Assembly: GCF_001761385.1 (NCBI RefSeq)
Contig: NZ_CP017476.1
Span: 3,461,501-3,525,500 of the forward strand
Reading direction: 5' to 3'
Length of the DNA: 64,000 bases
Origin: Hydrogenophaga crassostreae
Lineage (GTDB): Bacteria > Pseudomonadota > Gammaproteobacteria > Burkholderiales > Burkholderiaceae_C
This document shows positions 16,149 through 25,074 of this stretch, piece by piece. The notes under the pieces are model-generated. The model was not told where the DNA came from, ran no database searches, and worked only from the letters and a program-made list of their open reading frames with translations. The translations under genes were made by a program, and so were the position numbers. Numbering within the stretch: the first letter of the stretch is position 1; the number at the start of each line of letters is the position of its first letter.

Positions 16149-18179
16149 GTGGCCATCCCTCAAACCTTCATTCAGGAACTGATCAACCGCGTCGACGTGG
16201 TCGACGTGGTGGGCCGCTACGTGCAACTCAAGAAGGGCGGCGCCAACTTCATGGGCCTGTGCCCCTTTCATGGCGAGAAGTCACCCTCTTTCAGTGTCAG
16301 CCCCACCAAACAGTTCTATTACTGCTTCGGCTGTGGCGCCAAGGGCAACGCCATCGGCTTTCTGATGGAACACGCAGGCATGAGCTTCATCGAGGCGGTG
16401 AAAGACCTGGCTCAGCAAACCGGCATGCAGATTCCGGAAGACGAAGCATCGCCACAAGACCGCGAGCGCGCTGTGCAACAGCGCCAGAAGCAGGTCACGC
16501 TCAATACCGTGCTCGACAAGGCGGCCCACGCCTACATCCAGCAACTCAAGATCACACCGCGCGCCGTCAGCTACCTCAAGGGCCGCGGCCTGTCGGGCGA
16601 AATCGCCAAGACCTTTGGTCTGGGCTACGCCCCCGAAGGCTGGCGCGCCCTGGCCGGCGTGTTCCCCGACTACGCCGACCCCATGCTGGTGGAGTCGGGT
16701 CTGGTGATCGAACACGCGGACGAAGTCGGCGCCGATGGCGAAACCAAGCGCTACGACCGCTTCCGCGACCGAATCATGTTCCCGATCCGCAACGTCAAGG
16801 GCGAGTGCATCGGCTTTGGCGGTCGCGTGCTCGACAAGGGTGAACCCAAATACCTGAATTCGCCCGAAACGCCCGTTTTCAGCAAAGGCCGGGAGCTCTA
16901 CGGCCTGTTTGAAGGACGCACACCCATCCGCGTGGCCGGCTACGCCCTGGTCACCGAGGGGTATATGGATGTGGTCGCCCTGGCCCAGCTCGGCTTTGCC
17001 AACGCCGTGGCCACATTGGGCACCGCCTGCACGCCCGACCACGTACAAAAACTCTTCCGCTTCACCGATACGGTGGTCTTCAGCTTTGACGGCGATGGCG
17101 CCGGCCGCCGTGCCGCCCGCAAAGCCCTCGATGCGGCCCTGCCACTGGCGACCGATACCCGCAGTGTCAAGTTCCTGTTCCTGCCCGCTGAACACGACCC
17201 CGACAGCTTTGTTCGCGCCAACGGCAGCGAAGCCTTTGCCAAGGCGGTAAAAGAAGCCGTGCCCCTGTCGCGTTTTCTGATCGATGCAGCCGGTGCCGAT
17301 TGCGACCTGACCACCGCCGAAGGCCGCGCCCGCATGACCAGCCAGGCCCGCCCCCTCTGGAGCGCACTGCCCGACGGCGCGCTCAAGCGCCAGCTGATCG
17401 GTGAGCTGGCCGAAAACTGCGGTCTTTCGAGCCAGGACCTGCTTCAAATCTGGCAGCAAGCCAGCGACGGCCCTCGCTGGCGCCGTGCGCCTCAGCCTGA
17501 AGCGCCACCATCCGGCGTTGAGGCCCATCCACCGGACCATGGGACCGATTTTTACGAGCAACCCACCACTTCGGCCAGCTACACACCCGAAAGCAGCGCC
17601 TACGCGCCAACCTCAGGCGGGTCTTACGGCTCGGGCTTTGAGAAAAAGCGCTTCGACAAAAGCAGCTACGGCCGCGAGAGTTTCGGGGGAAAATGGCGCA
17701 ACGAACCCCCGCCGCAGCGCATGCTCGGTCAGCGCAAGGCCGGCGGCAGTCGCGCCGACCGCGCCGTGGGCCTGTTGCTGACCAATGCCAGCGCCTGGCA
17801 AAGCCTTTCCGCCGACGACCACGCCATGCTGGCCCACCTGCCGGGCACACCCGGCGCGGTTTTCACCTGGCTTGAGGCGCAAATGCACGAGCACGGTCCC
17901 CAGCCCTGGGCAGCCATGCGCGAAGCTTTGCGCGGCCATGAGCACGAAGCCTTCGCCTGCGCACAAGCCGAGCAACTGGTGAGTACCGACGAAAGCGACG
18001 ACCCGGAAGCCGAAGAAATACGCGACGTCATGACCCGTTTGCGCATCGAACGCCTGAAAGCGCAAGAAAGCGAAGCCATCACCAAGGCGGCCCAAGACCC
18101 CAGCCAGTTGCAGCGTTACCGGGAATTGCAGGCCGAACGCAAGGCCTTGGAACACCGCATCGGCCAAGGCCCGGTATAA
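16149..18179 (+). CDS. dnaG: DNA primase
   Basis: This is replicative primase, which makes the RNA primers for the chromosomal fork with the DnaB helicase. The N-terminal CHC2-type zinc ribbon is seen as CPFHGEKSPSF with YYCFGCGAKG. The TOPRIM core has VTEGYMDVVAL (about residue 267) and FSFDGDGAGRRAARKAL. The C-terminal helicase-binding domain is at about 540-676. GTG at 16149 is preferred: GAGAGA lies eight bases before it and the protein then begins MAIPQTFIQEL, like relatives. The ATG at 16131 is in frame but has no ribosome binding site. At about 676 residues it is longer than the roughly 580 of E. coli, because of a low-complexity Ser/Tyr/Gly-rich linker near residues 440-540. It is followed by rpoD, as in many proteobacteria. 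Confidence 0.95.
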   Translation: MAIPQTFIQELINRVDVVDVVGRYVQLKKGGANFMGLCPFHGEKSPSFSVSPTKQFYYCFGCGAKGNAIGFLMEHAGMSFIEAVKDLAQQTGMQIPEDEASPQDRERAVQQRQKQVTLNTVLDKAAHAYIQQLKITPRAVSYLKGRGLSGEIAKTFGLGYAPEGWRALAGVFPDYADPMLVESGLVIEHADEVGADGETKRYDRFRDRIMFPIRNVKGECIGFGGRVLDKGEPKYLNSPETPVFSKGRELYGLFEGRTPIRVAGYALVTEGYMDVVALAQLGFANAVATLGTACTPDHVQKLFRFTDTVVFSFDGDGAGRRAARKALDAALPLATDTRSVKFLFLPAEHDPDSFVRANGSEAFAKAVKEAVPLSRFLIDAAGADCDLTTAEGRARMTSQARPLWSALPDGALKRQLIGELAENCGLSSQDLLQIWQQASDGPRWRRAPQPEAPPSGVEAHPPDHGTDFYEQPTTSASYTPESSAYAPTSGGSYGSGFEKKRFDKSSYGRESFGGKWRNEPPPQRMLGQRKAGGSRADRAVGLLLTNASAWQSLSADDHAMLAHLPGTPGAVFTWLEAQMHEHGPQPWAAMREALRGHEHEAFACAQAEQLVSTDESDDPEAEEIRDVMTRLRIERLKAQESEAITKAAQDPSQLQRYRELQAERKALEHRIGQGPV

Positions 18180-18475
18180 TCCACGGTTTTGCACCGCAAG
18201 CGCGACAGCAGCACCTCCGGCAAAGGCCTGACCCCAAGACAGGGGCAACACGGAACATTTTCCTGGCCACCTCAGCAACCCTCCCGGGTTCTGACGGAAC
18301 CCCGCAAGGACTGCACCCCAAATGTTCGCCCCAACAGCTTGCAGGCCCGTCTTTTCCGGTAAAAGGCGGGCACAGTGCCCAACAAAAACTCCGGTTCGGC
18401 TGCGTCTTGCAGGCTTGACTGGCGATTTTTGTGCCTCCTGCCGGTTCTTTTTCTGTCCATTTTTTTGAGGTCCAC
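18180..18475. other. dnaG-rpoD intergenic region
   Basis: This is 296 bases with no gene, tRNA or clear terminator. It probably holds the rpoD promoter and leader. The A of the rpoD start codon lies six bases after TGAGG. I see no convincing -10/-35 pair and no riboswitch-like structure. Confidence 0.5.
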
Positions 18476-20776
18476 ATGCCTGCGAAGAAGTCCAGTACGT
18501 CCGTCGTGTCCAGCACCAAAGTCGCCGCCAAGGCCAAAGCCCCCGCAGCTGTTGCCCCAGCGTCGACCAAGAAAGTGCCCCCTGTGACCGCCAAGAAGAC
18601 CCCCGCGAAAACCGCTGCCAAAGCGGCCGACGATCTCGATACCCAAAAAGCCGCACCGGCTGCCAAAGCCGGGCGCCCTGCAGCCAAAGCCGGAGCCGCC
18701 AAGCCAGCGGCCAAGCGCGGCCCGAAGGCCAAGGCGGGCGCCAAAGGCAAAAGCCGCGGCGACGATGACGACACCGACATGTCCGACATCGAAGACGATT
18801 TGCAGGGTGAGCCCGAAGAGGCATCGACCGATCCGGCGCAACCTGTGGAAAAAGTCAAGCCACTGCGCATGAAGATCAGCAAGGCGAAAGAACGCGCGCT
18901 GATGAAGGAGTTTGGCCTGGACGAAACCGTCCTGTCCGAAGAAGAGGCCAAAGCCCGCCGCGAACACATCAAGGCGCTGATCAAGCTGGGCAAGACCCGT
19001 GGCTACCTGACCCACGGCGAAATCAATGATCACCTGCCCGACAAACTGGTCGATGCAGAAACCCTCGAAGTCGTTGTGGCCATGTTGAACGACATGGGCG
19101 TGGCGGTCTACGAACAGACGCCCGATGCCGAAGCGCTGATCATCACCGACAACGCACCTTCCGGCTCCAGCGAAGAAGAGGCCGAAGAGGCAGCAGAAGC
19201 CGCCTTGTCCACCGTGGACAGCGAATTCGGCCGCACCACCGACCCTGTGCGCATGTACATGCGCGAAATGGGCACGGTCGAGCTGTTGACACGTGAAGGC
19301 GAAATCGAGATCGCCAAACGCATCGAAGGTGGCTTGCACGACATGATGGCCGCGATCAGCGAAAGCCCCGCCACCATTGCTGAAATCCTGCTTCTCTCAG
19401 AAGAAATTCGCGAAGGCAAGATCGTGATTTCCACCGTGGTGGACGGTTTCAACGATGCCGACGAAGCCGATGACTACGTGGCTGAAGAAGACTTCGACGA
19501 ATACGACGAAGAAGACGACGACGACGGCAAAGGCGGCTCCAAAGCGCTGACCCGCAAGCTCGAAGAACTCAAGCGCGATGCGCTGGAGCGCTTCGACACC
19601 ATCCGCACCCTGTTCGAGAAGCTGCACAAAACCTACGACAAAGAAGGCTATGGCACGCCCACCTATGTCAAGACCCAGCAGGCCATCACCGACAAACTGA
19701 TGAGCATCCGCTTCACGGCGAAGTCGATTGACAAGCTGTGCGGCACGATGCGCTCTCAGGTTGACGATGTGCGCAAGAAAGAACGCGAACTGCGTCGCAT
19801 CATTGTCGACAAGTGCGGCATGCCACAAGAGAAATTCATTGCGGATTTCCCTGCCAACCTGCTCAACCAGAAATGGGTTGAAAAGCAGGCCGCTTCCGGC
19901 AAGGCCTGGAGCGTGATCATGGAGCGCAACATTCCGCCAGTGCAGGAATTGCAGCAAGGTTTGCTGGAAATCCAGAACAGCGTGGTGGTGCCGATTGCCC
20001 AGTTGAAAGACATCCACAAGCGCATGAACGAAGGTGAATACACCTCGCGCGGCGCGAAGAAAGAAATGATCGAGGCCAACTTGCGGCTCGTGATTTCGAT
20101 CGCCAAAAAATACACCAACCGTGGTCTGCAGTTCCTGGACTTGATCCAGGAAGGCAACATCGGTTTGATGAAGGCGGTGGACAAATTCGAATACCGCCGT
20201 GGCTACAAGTTCTCGACCTACGCCACCTGGTGGATCCGTCAGGCCATCACGCGCTCGATCGCCGACCAGGCGCGCACCATCCGCATCCCTGTGCACATGA
20301 TCGAAACCATCAACAAGATGAACCGCATCAGCCGCCAGCATTTGCAGGAACACGGATTTGAGCCCGATGCATCCATCCTGGCTGAGAAGATGGAAATGCC
20401 GGAAGAGAAAATCCGCAAAATCATGAAGATCGCAAAAGAGCCGATCTCCATGGAAACGCCCATCGGCGATGACGACGATTCCCACCTGGGCGACTTCATC
20501 GAAGACCAGGCCAACACCGCGCCTATCGAAGCCGCTATGCAGGCCGGCCTGCGCGACGTGGTCAAGGAAATTCTCGACAGCCTTACGCCACGCGAAGCCA
20601 AAGTGCTGCGCATGCGCTTCGGCATCGAGATGTCCACCGACCACACGCTGGAAGAAGTGGGCAAACAATTTGACGTGACGCGCGAGCGCATCCGCCAGAT
20701 CGAGAGCAAGGCTGTGCGCAAGCTCAAGCACCCCAGCCGCTCTGACAAGCTGCGCAGCTTCATCGATTCGATGTAA
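18476..20776 (+). CDS. rpoD: Primary RNA polymerase sigma factor (sigma-70)
   Basis: This is the 766-residue housekeeping sigma factor. In order it has a Lys/Ala/Pro-rich histone-like extension (about 1-100), an acidic stretch, region 1.1, region 1.2 (TDPVRMYMREMGTVELLTREGEI), a non-conserved region with an acidic run, region 2 (YKFSTYATWWIRQAITRSIA), region 3 and region 4 with the -35 helix EVGKQFDVTRERIRQIESKA. ATG at 18476 is chosen for the TGAGG upstream; the open frame starts earlier but that part is not family-like. The long basic N-terminus is common in Burkholderiales. It ends at a strong bidirectional terminator. Confidence 0.97.
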   Translation: MPAKKSSTSVVSSTKVAAKAKAPAAVAPASTKKVPPVTAKKTPAKTAAKAADDLDTQKAAPAAKAGRPAAKAGAAKPAAKRGPKAKAGAKGKSRGDDDDTDMSDIEDDLQGEPEEASTDPAQPVEKVKPLRMKISKAKERALMKEFGLDETVLSEEEAKARREHIKALIKLGKTRGYLTHGEINDHLPDKLVDAETLEVVVAMLNDMGVAVYEQTPDAEALIITDNAPSGSSEEEAEEAAEAALSTVDSEFGRTTDPVRMYMREMGTVELLTREGEIEIAKRIEGGLHDMMAAISESPATIAEILLLSEEIREGKIVISTVVDGFNDADEADDYVAEEDFDEYDEEDDDDGKGGSKALTRKLEELKRDALERFDTIRTLFEKLHKTYDKEGYGTPTYVKTQQAITDKLMSIRFTAKSIDKLCGTMRSQVDDVRKKERELRRIIVDKCGMPQEKFIADFPANLLNQKWVEKQAASGKAWSVIMERNIPPVQELQQGLLEIQNSVVVPIAQLKDIHKRMNEGEYTSRGAKKEMIEANLRLVISIAKKYTNRGLQFLDLIQEGNIGLMKAVDKFEYRRGYKFSTYATWWIRQAITRSIADQARTIRIPVHMIETINKMNRISRQHLQEHGFEPDASILAEKMEMPEEKIRKIMKIAKEPISMETPIGDDDDSHLGDFIEDQANTAPIEAAMQAGLRDVVKEILDSLTPREAKVLRMRFGIEMSTDHTLEEVGKQFDVTRERIRQIESKAVRKLKHPSRSDKLRSFIDSM

Positions 20777-20797
20777 GCCTTCGCGGCACAGGCAATG

Positions 20798-20826
20798 AAA
20801 AAGGGGAGCCCATGGCTCCCCTTTTT
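20798..20826. terminator. Bidirectional intrinsic terminator after rpoD
   Basis: A perfect 13-bp stem runs from AAAAAGGGGAGCC to its complement GGCTCCCCTTTTT with a CAT loop. It serves rpoD on the plus strand and the convergent dioxygenase gene on the minus strand. Confidence 0.9.
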
Positions 20827-20846
20827 CATGCGCGGTCGAAGCCGTG

Positions 20847-21695
20847 TCAGCCCACCGCCTCCAATACCATGGCCGCGGTTGCGGTGTTGGAAATCGGTAT
20901 GTGGTAATTCGTGTGCAGCCGCTTGACCTTGGGCGCTGCCGTGGTCAGTGCACCGCGCATGGCCAGCCACTGAAGCAGTTCAACCCCTTGCGTGCCCGCT
21001 TTCTCCACGATCTCGTGGATACTGAACTGCGTGGCCCATTCGGGGTTGCTTTCCAGGCTGTCGATGAATTGCAGGTCAAAGGCCTTGTTGATGAATCCCG
21101 CGCGCTCGCCGTCGAGCTGGTGACTGAGCCCGCCCGATGCCACCACCGCCACCTTCCTGTCGCTCGCCCAACTGCCGATCGCCGCTCCCACTGCCTTGCC
21201 CATGGCGTACACGCGGCTGGCTTTGGGCAAAGGGAACTGCACCGTGTTGATGCACACCGGCACGATCGTCACCGGGCATTCGCCCTCGGGCCAGAAAAGT
21301 TTGAGGGGCAGCGTGCAGGCATGGTCCACCAGCATCTCCTGACAGCTCACGATGTCGAACGCCTGGTCGACCAGCGTGTTGATGATGTGCCACGACAGGT
21401 CCACCTCGCCCTTGAACGGCGGCAGTGTGGGAATGCCCCAGCCTTCGTCGGCGTTGTTGTACACCGGCGCCGCGCCCACGGCAAAAGTAGGCATTTTGTC
21501 GAGGAAAAAGTTCAGGCCGTGGTCGTTGTAAAACATCACGACCACGTCCGGTTTTTCCTTGGCCAGCCATTCTCGAATAGGCGGAAACCCGTCAAAAAAG
21601 GGTTTCCAGTAGGGGTCGTTTTGAAGTCCCTTGTGAATCGCACCGCCGATGGCGGGAATGTGAGAGGTGCCGAGGCCACCGATGAGTTGTGCCAT
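20847..21695 (-). CDS. LigB-type class III extradiol dioxygenase, catalytic (beta) subunit; second copy
   Basis: This is a 282-residue LigB-superfamily subunit expected to open a catechol-type ring next to the hydroxyls, using Fe(II). The metal and catalytic residues of protocatechuate 4,5-dioxygenase are kept: His in GTSHIPAIG, His in FYNDHGLNFF, His in GGLSHQLDG and Glu in GVELLQWLAMRGAL. It is clearly related to, but well diverged from, the PmdB subunit at 38440. The alpha subunit gene lies just upstream (21856). No downstream ring-fission genes accompany it, so the product pathway is unknown. The substrate may be protocatechuate, gallate or another vicinal diol acid. ATG at 21695 follows an AAGGAAATCTCTC leader. 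Confidence 0.88.
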   Translation of the reverse strand: MAQLIGGLGTSHIPAIGGAIHKGLQNDPYWKPFFDGFPPIREWLAKEKPDVVVMFYNDHGLNFFLDKMPTFAVGAAPVYNNADEGWGIPTLPPFKGEVDLSWHIINTLVDQAFDIVSCQEMLVDHACTLPLKLFWPEGECPVTIVPVCINTVQFPLPKASRVYAMGKAVGAAIGSWASDRKVAVVASGGLSHQLDGERAGFINKAFDLQFIDSLESNPEWATQFSIHEIVEKAGTQGVELLQWLAMRGALTTAAPKVKRLHTNYHIPISNTATAAMVLEAVG

Positions 21696-21783
21696 GAGAG
21701 ATTTCCTTTGAAACGGTGTGTCCGTGACGCGGCCAAGCAGCGACGTGGATCGAGCTGGGCTTGCGCCACCCGGCGCACCCGCA

Positions 21784-21850
21784 GAACCGGCTCTGCCGGG
21801 CCGCAAGGTGCGTCCCCCTCCGGGGGAAAACGCGAAGCGGCGCAGGGGGA
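21784..21850 (-). repeat. Post-stop GC-rich double-hairpin repeat, copy A
   Basis: On the transcribed strand it begins five bases after the stop codon of the LigA-like gene. It shows a CCCCC/GGGGG hairpin, then GCCCGGCAGAGCCGGTTC. It fills part of the 160-base gap between the two dioxygenase subunit genes. It matches the copies at 40746, 58111 and 60096. Confidence 0.7.
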
Positions 21851-21855
21851 GCGAG

Positions 21856-22203
21856 TTACTGCCCTGCCGCCACGAGCTTGGCCTTGAAAGCCTCCTTGCT
21901 CATGCCCGTCTGCTGGGCGCCGATGTCTTGCATGTCGAGATGAAAGATGCCGGCGAACTTCGCCAGGTAGTAGGCGTTGCCGCCCGCGGCGATCAGTTGC
22001 AGGACGTTGCGCGCCCTGATCGCGGCGGCCTGCGATTCGTTCAGGCCATAGCGCTGCATATAGCCTTCTTCATCGGCCACGAAAGCCTCGCGGTTGGCCG
22101 CATCGTTGAAGGAAAAGCACATCTTGTTGAGGGCATAGCCTTTCCTGGCCTGTTCGCCGTCAAAGGGGGTCGTGCCCGGGATTTTGGGCAAAGTCGGGGA
22201 CAT
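21856..22203 (-). CDS. LigA-type extradiol dioxygenase, small (alpha) subunit; second copy
   Basis: This is a 115-residue small subunit of a protocatechuate 4,5-dioxygenase-like enzyme; it shapes the active-site lid and has no catalytic metal of its own. It shows the LigA pattern: KIPGTTPFDGEQARKGYALNKMC, then a helical core with EEGYMQRYGLNESQAAAI and NAYYLAKF. ATG at 22203 is chosen because AGGAG lies six bases upstream; ATG at 22209 would abut it. It is the first gene of a two-gene operon with the beta subunit and is divergent from a LysR regulator. Confidence 0.87.
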   Translation of the reverse strand: MSPTLPKIPGTTPFDGEQARKGYALNKMCFSFNDAANREAFVADEEGYMQRYGLNESQAAAIRARNVLQLIAAGGNAYYLAKFAGIFHLDMQDIGAQQTGMSKEAFKAKLVAAGQ

Positions 22204-22214
22204 AGGCATCTCCT

Positions 22215-22285
22215 GTTTGATGTCGATCAAACTGCAGTATTGCCTCGGCATTGCAAAAGATAAACAGATGTTTAATCATCAAACA
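22215..22285. promoter_or_regulatory. Cluster of palindromes in the LigAB-like/LysR divergent region
   Basis: Three dyads lie within 71 bases: GTTTGAT-GTCG-ATCAAAC (22215-22232), TAAACA-GA-TGTTTA (22261-22274) and TGTTT-N7-AAACA (22269-22285). The last two overlap just before the regulator start codon. The shared TGTTTGAT/ATCAAAC theme is what one expects for recall and activation sites of the divergent LysR protein. Binding is inferred. Confidence 0.5.
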
Positions 22286-22286
22286 C

Positions 22287-23207
22287 ATGAACGAATTCGA
22301 TTGGTCAGACCTGGATGCCCGGTTGCTGCGCTTGCTGGTCGCAGTGGTAGAGACCGGCAGCATCACACGAGCAGCCCACAACCTGGGTGTGGCGCAGTCC
22401 GCCGTCAGCCACCAGCTCACCAAGCTGCGGGTCATCACCGGCGATCTGCTGTTCGTGAAAAGCGGGCGCGGCATTGTGGCCACAGCCCACGCGGAATTGC
22501 TGGCCGGCCAGGCCCGCGAACTGCTGCGCCAACTGCAAGGCTTCGCCCACGCCGGCGCTTTCGACCCCGCCACATGGCGCACCCGCTACACCATCGCCGC
22601 CAACGATTTCCAGCGCGATGCATTGCTGCCCGCGCTGGCGACCTGCCTGAGAGAACAGGCGCCCGGCGTGGCACTGCGCATCATTCCCTCGGGCGTGCCC
22701 ACGCTGGAGATGTTGCGCGATGGCGCTTGCGATCTCGCCATCAGCCCGCGCCCGCCGGACGGCACCGACATCCTGCAAAAGCGGCTGTTTGAGGACCAGT
22801 ACCGGGTGTATTTCGACCCCGCCATGCGCGCGGCGCCGCGCAGCCTTTCCGAGTACCTGGCCGCCGACCACATCACCGTCCTGTACGAACCCCGACGCCA
22901 GCTCGATGTCGACCGGCAACTCGCTGACCAGGGCGTGGACCGGCGCTTCAGCATCACCGTGCCCGGCTTCAGCGGCCTGCCCGCCTTCCTCACCGGCAGC
23001 ACCCTGCTCGCCACCGCGCCCGCCCTGCTCGCCGGCGGCCTGATGCGCGGCTTCGCCAGCGCCAGAGTCCCGGTCAAAAACTGCCCCAGGCTGCCCATGT
23101 ACCTGATCTGGCATGCACGCACGCAGCAAGATGCCGCCCACCGCTGGATGCGCCAGCAAATCGAAGCCGTGGTGCCGCCGCTGTTGAAGGTCGCCACGAC
23201 AGCCTGA
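22287..23207 (+). CDS. LysR-family transcriptional regulator of the LigAB-like operon
   Basis: This is a 306-residue LysR regulator. The helix-turn-helix (LLRLLVAVVETGSITRAAHNLGVAQSAVSHQLTKLR) is at about residues 10-55 and the effector-binding domain follows. ATG at 22287 begins MNEFDWSDLDARLL, the normal start for this NahR/NodD-like subgroup. It lies 83 bases from and divergent to the LigA-like gene, so it probably regulates that operon in response to an aromatic acid. It is followed after 82 bases by a CoA ligase gene that may belong to the same regulon. Confidence 0.88.
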   Translation: MNEFDWSDLDARLLRLLVAVVETGSITRAAHNLGVAQSAVSHQLTKLRVITGDLLFVKSGRGIVATAHAELLAGQARELLRQLQGFAHAGAFDPATWRTRYTIAANDFQRDALLPALATCLREQAPGVALRIIPSGVPTLEMLRDGACDLAISPRPPDGTDILQKRLFEDQYRVYFDPAMRAAPRSLSEYLAADHITVLYEPRRQLDVDRQLADQGVDRRFSITVPGFSGLPAFLTGSTLLATAPALLAGGLMRGFASARVPVKNCPRLPMYLIWHARTQQDAAHRWMRQQIEAVVPPLLKVATTA

Positions 23208-23289
23208 GCCCCACCTGTCGGCCCCGGACGCGACAGCATTTTGGCGCCGCTTGCCCAACAATGGCGCAACCATTCGAGGAACGCCATTC

Positions 23290-25044
23290 ATGTCCGCAGC
23301 CCAGATTCCCTTTGCAGCCCCATTCAGCCCTGCCATGCCGGTGCGCACACCCGAAGACGTGCGCGCGCTGGAACTCACACCGCTGGCCGAGGCCGTCACC
23401 CCGCGCAGCACCTACGAGCTGGTCCGCAATTCGGCCCATGCCTTCGGCCACAAAACCGCCTTCACCTTCCTGCCCACCGCCGAGCCCGGCGGCCCGGCCA
23501 TTCGGTGGTCCTTCAACGCCCTGCTCGCCGGCGTGCACCAGACCGCCAACGCCCTGCACCGCCTGGGCATCCAGCCCGGCGACGCGATTGCGATCTTGCT
23601 GCCGGGGTGCCTGGAATACCACCTCGCCCTGTGGGGCGGCAGCGCCGCCGGCATCGTGCAACCGCTCAACCCCTTGCTGAGCGACGAAAAGCTGGCCTCC
23701 CTCATGAACGCCGCGCAAGCCAAGGTGCTGATCGCCTGGGGCGATGAAGCCGCGGCGGGCGAAGCCGGCTTGTGGGCCAAGGCGCTGCGCGTGCGCACCG
23801 CCGTGCCCTCGCTGCGCACCTTGCTACGCGTGGCGCCTTACGGCGAGTCCGAAACACCTGCCCTGCCCGACAACGCGGCCGACTTCGCCGCCCTGCGCGC
23901 AGCAGAGCCCGACGACCAACTCCTCAGCGGACGCGACATCGCCGCCACCGACATCGCCGCCTATTTCCACACCGGCGGCACCACCGGCGCCCCCAAACTC
24001 GCCCGCCACAGCCACGGCGCCCAGGTCTTCACCGCCTGGGCCTGCGTGCAACTGCAAGGCGCACGCGCTGAAGATGTGGGCATCAACGGCTATCCGCTGT
24101 TCCATGTGGCTGGCGTGCTGCCGGGCTCGCTCACGTCGATCAGCGTCGGCGCCGAAACCGTGATTCCGACAACCGCGCTGTTCCGCAACAAAGACGTCAT
24201 CGCCAACTACTGGAAGCTCGTGGCCGAGCACAAAGTGACCGTGCTTTCAGGCGTGCCGACCGTGCTGGCCGCGCTGGTCAACGTGCCCGTGGGCGACGCG
24301 GACATTTCAAGCCTGCGCTACGGCCGCACCGGCGCCGCGCCCATGCCCGCCGAACTCGCTGCCCGACTCAAGAAACTCACCGGCGTGCAGGTGCACGAAA
24401 GCCTGGGCATGACCGAAATGGCCGGCATCACCACCATCACGCCCCCCGGCATGAGCGCGCCGCCCGGCTGCGTCGGCATCCGCCTGCCCTACACCCAATG
24501 GCGCGTTGTCGCGCTCGACGAACAAGGCGGCTCGAGCGACACCGAGATGCCAACCGGCCAACAAGGCATGGTGCAATTCAAAAGCCCCAACCTGTTCTCC
24601 GGCTTCCTCGATGAAGCCGACAACGCCAAAGCCTTCACGCCCGACGGCTGGCTGGCCACCGGCGACCTCGGTTTCATCGACGACCAGGAGCGCCTGCACC
24701 TGAGCGGCCGCTCCAAAGACCTGATCATCCGCAGCGGCCACAACATCGACCCCAAAGTCATCGAAGACGCCCTCGCCGCCCACCCCGCCGTGCACCTCTG
24801 CGCGGCCGTTGGCGCGCCCGACGCCTACGCCGGCGAACTGCCCGTGGTCTTCGCCACCCTCATCCCCGGCACCACCGCCACCGAAGAAGAACTGCTCGCC
24901 TTCGTCTGCGCCGGCGTCGACGAACCGCCCGCCCGACCCAAGCGGCTGACGATTCTGGAGACCATGCCCATGACCAACGTGGGCAAGATCTACAAGCCGG
25001 ATTTGCGGGTTTTGGCGGCGCAGGCGGTCAACGCGCCTGCGTAA
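23290..25044 (+). CDS. Acyl/aryl-CoA ligase (ANL family)
   Basis: This is a 584-residue AMP-forming CoA ligase. It has the P-loop HTGGTTGAPKLARHSH, the adenylate-binding SLGMTEMAGI, the hinge region ATGDLGFIDDQERLHLSGRSKDLIIRSG and the catalytic lysine in TNVGKIYKPDLR. ATG at 23290 has GAGGA nine bases upstream. GC content is very high and runs of GCC/CGC codons are frequent, more than in the neighbours. The substrate is unknown. Placement beside the orphan LigAB pair and its LysR suggests an aromatic or side-chain acid, but the link is only positional. Confidence 0.85.
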   Translation: MSAAQIPFAAPFSPAMPVRTPEDVRALELTPLAEAVTPRSTYELVRNSAHAFGHKTAFTFLPTAEPGGPAIRWSFNALLAGVHQTANALHRLGIQPGDAIAILLPGCLEYHLALWGGSAAGIVQPLNPLLSDEKLASLMNAAQAKVLIAWGDEAAAGEAGLWAKALRVRTAVPSLRTLLRVAPYGESETPALPDNAADFAALRAAEPDDQLLSGRDIAATDIAAYFHTGGTTGAPKLARHSHGAQVFTAWACVQLQGARAEDVGINGYPLFHVAGVLPGSLTSISVGAETVIPTTALFRNKDVIANYWKLVAEHKVTVLSGVPTVLAALVNVPVGDADISSLRYGRTGAAPMPAELAARLKKLTGVQVHESLGMTEMAGITTITPPGMSAPPGCVGIRLPYTQWRVVALDEQGGSSDTEMPTGQQGMVQFKSPNLFSGFLDEADNAKAFTPDGWLATGDLGFIDDQERLHLSGRSKDLIIRSGHNIDPKVIEDALAAHPAVHLCAAVGAPDAYAGELPVVFATLIPGTTATEEELLAFVCAGVDEPPARPKRLTILETMPMTNVGKIYKPDLRVLAAQAVNAPA

Positions 25045-25074
25045 GAACGCCTGAGGGCCCGGACGGCGTCAAGC

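Noticed and set aside
18180..18475. Possible tRNA or small RNA between dnaG and rpoD
   Set aside because: No cloverleaf, T-loop consensus or strong hairpin with a T run was found.
21696..21855. Possible broken gene in the gap between the two LigAB-like subunit genes
   Set aside because: No conserved protein pattern is visible; nearly half of the gap is a post-stop repeat copy.
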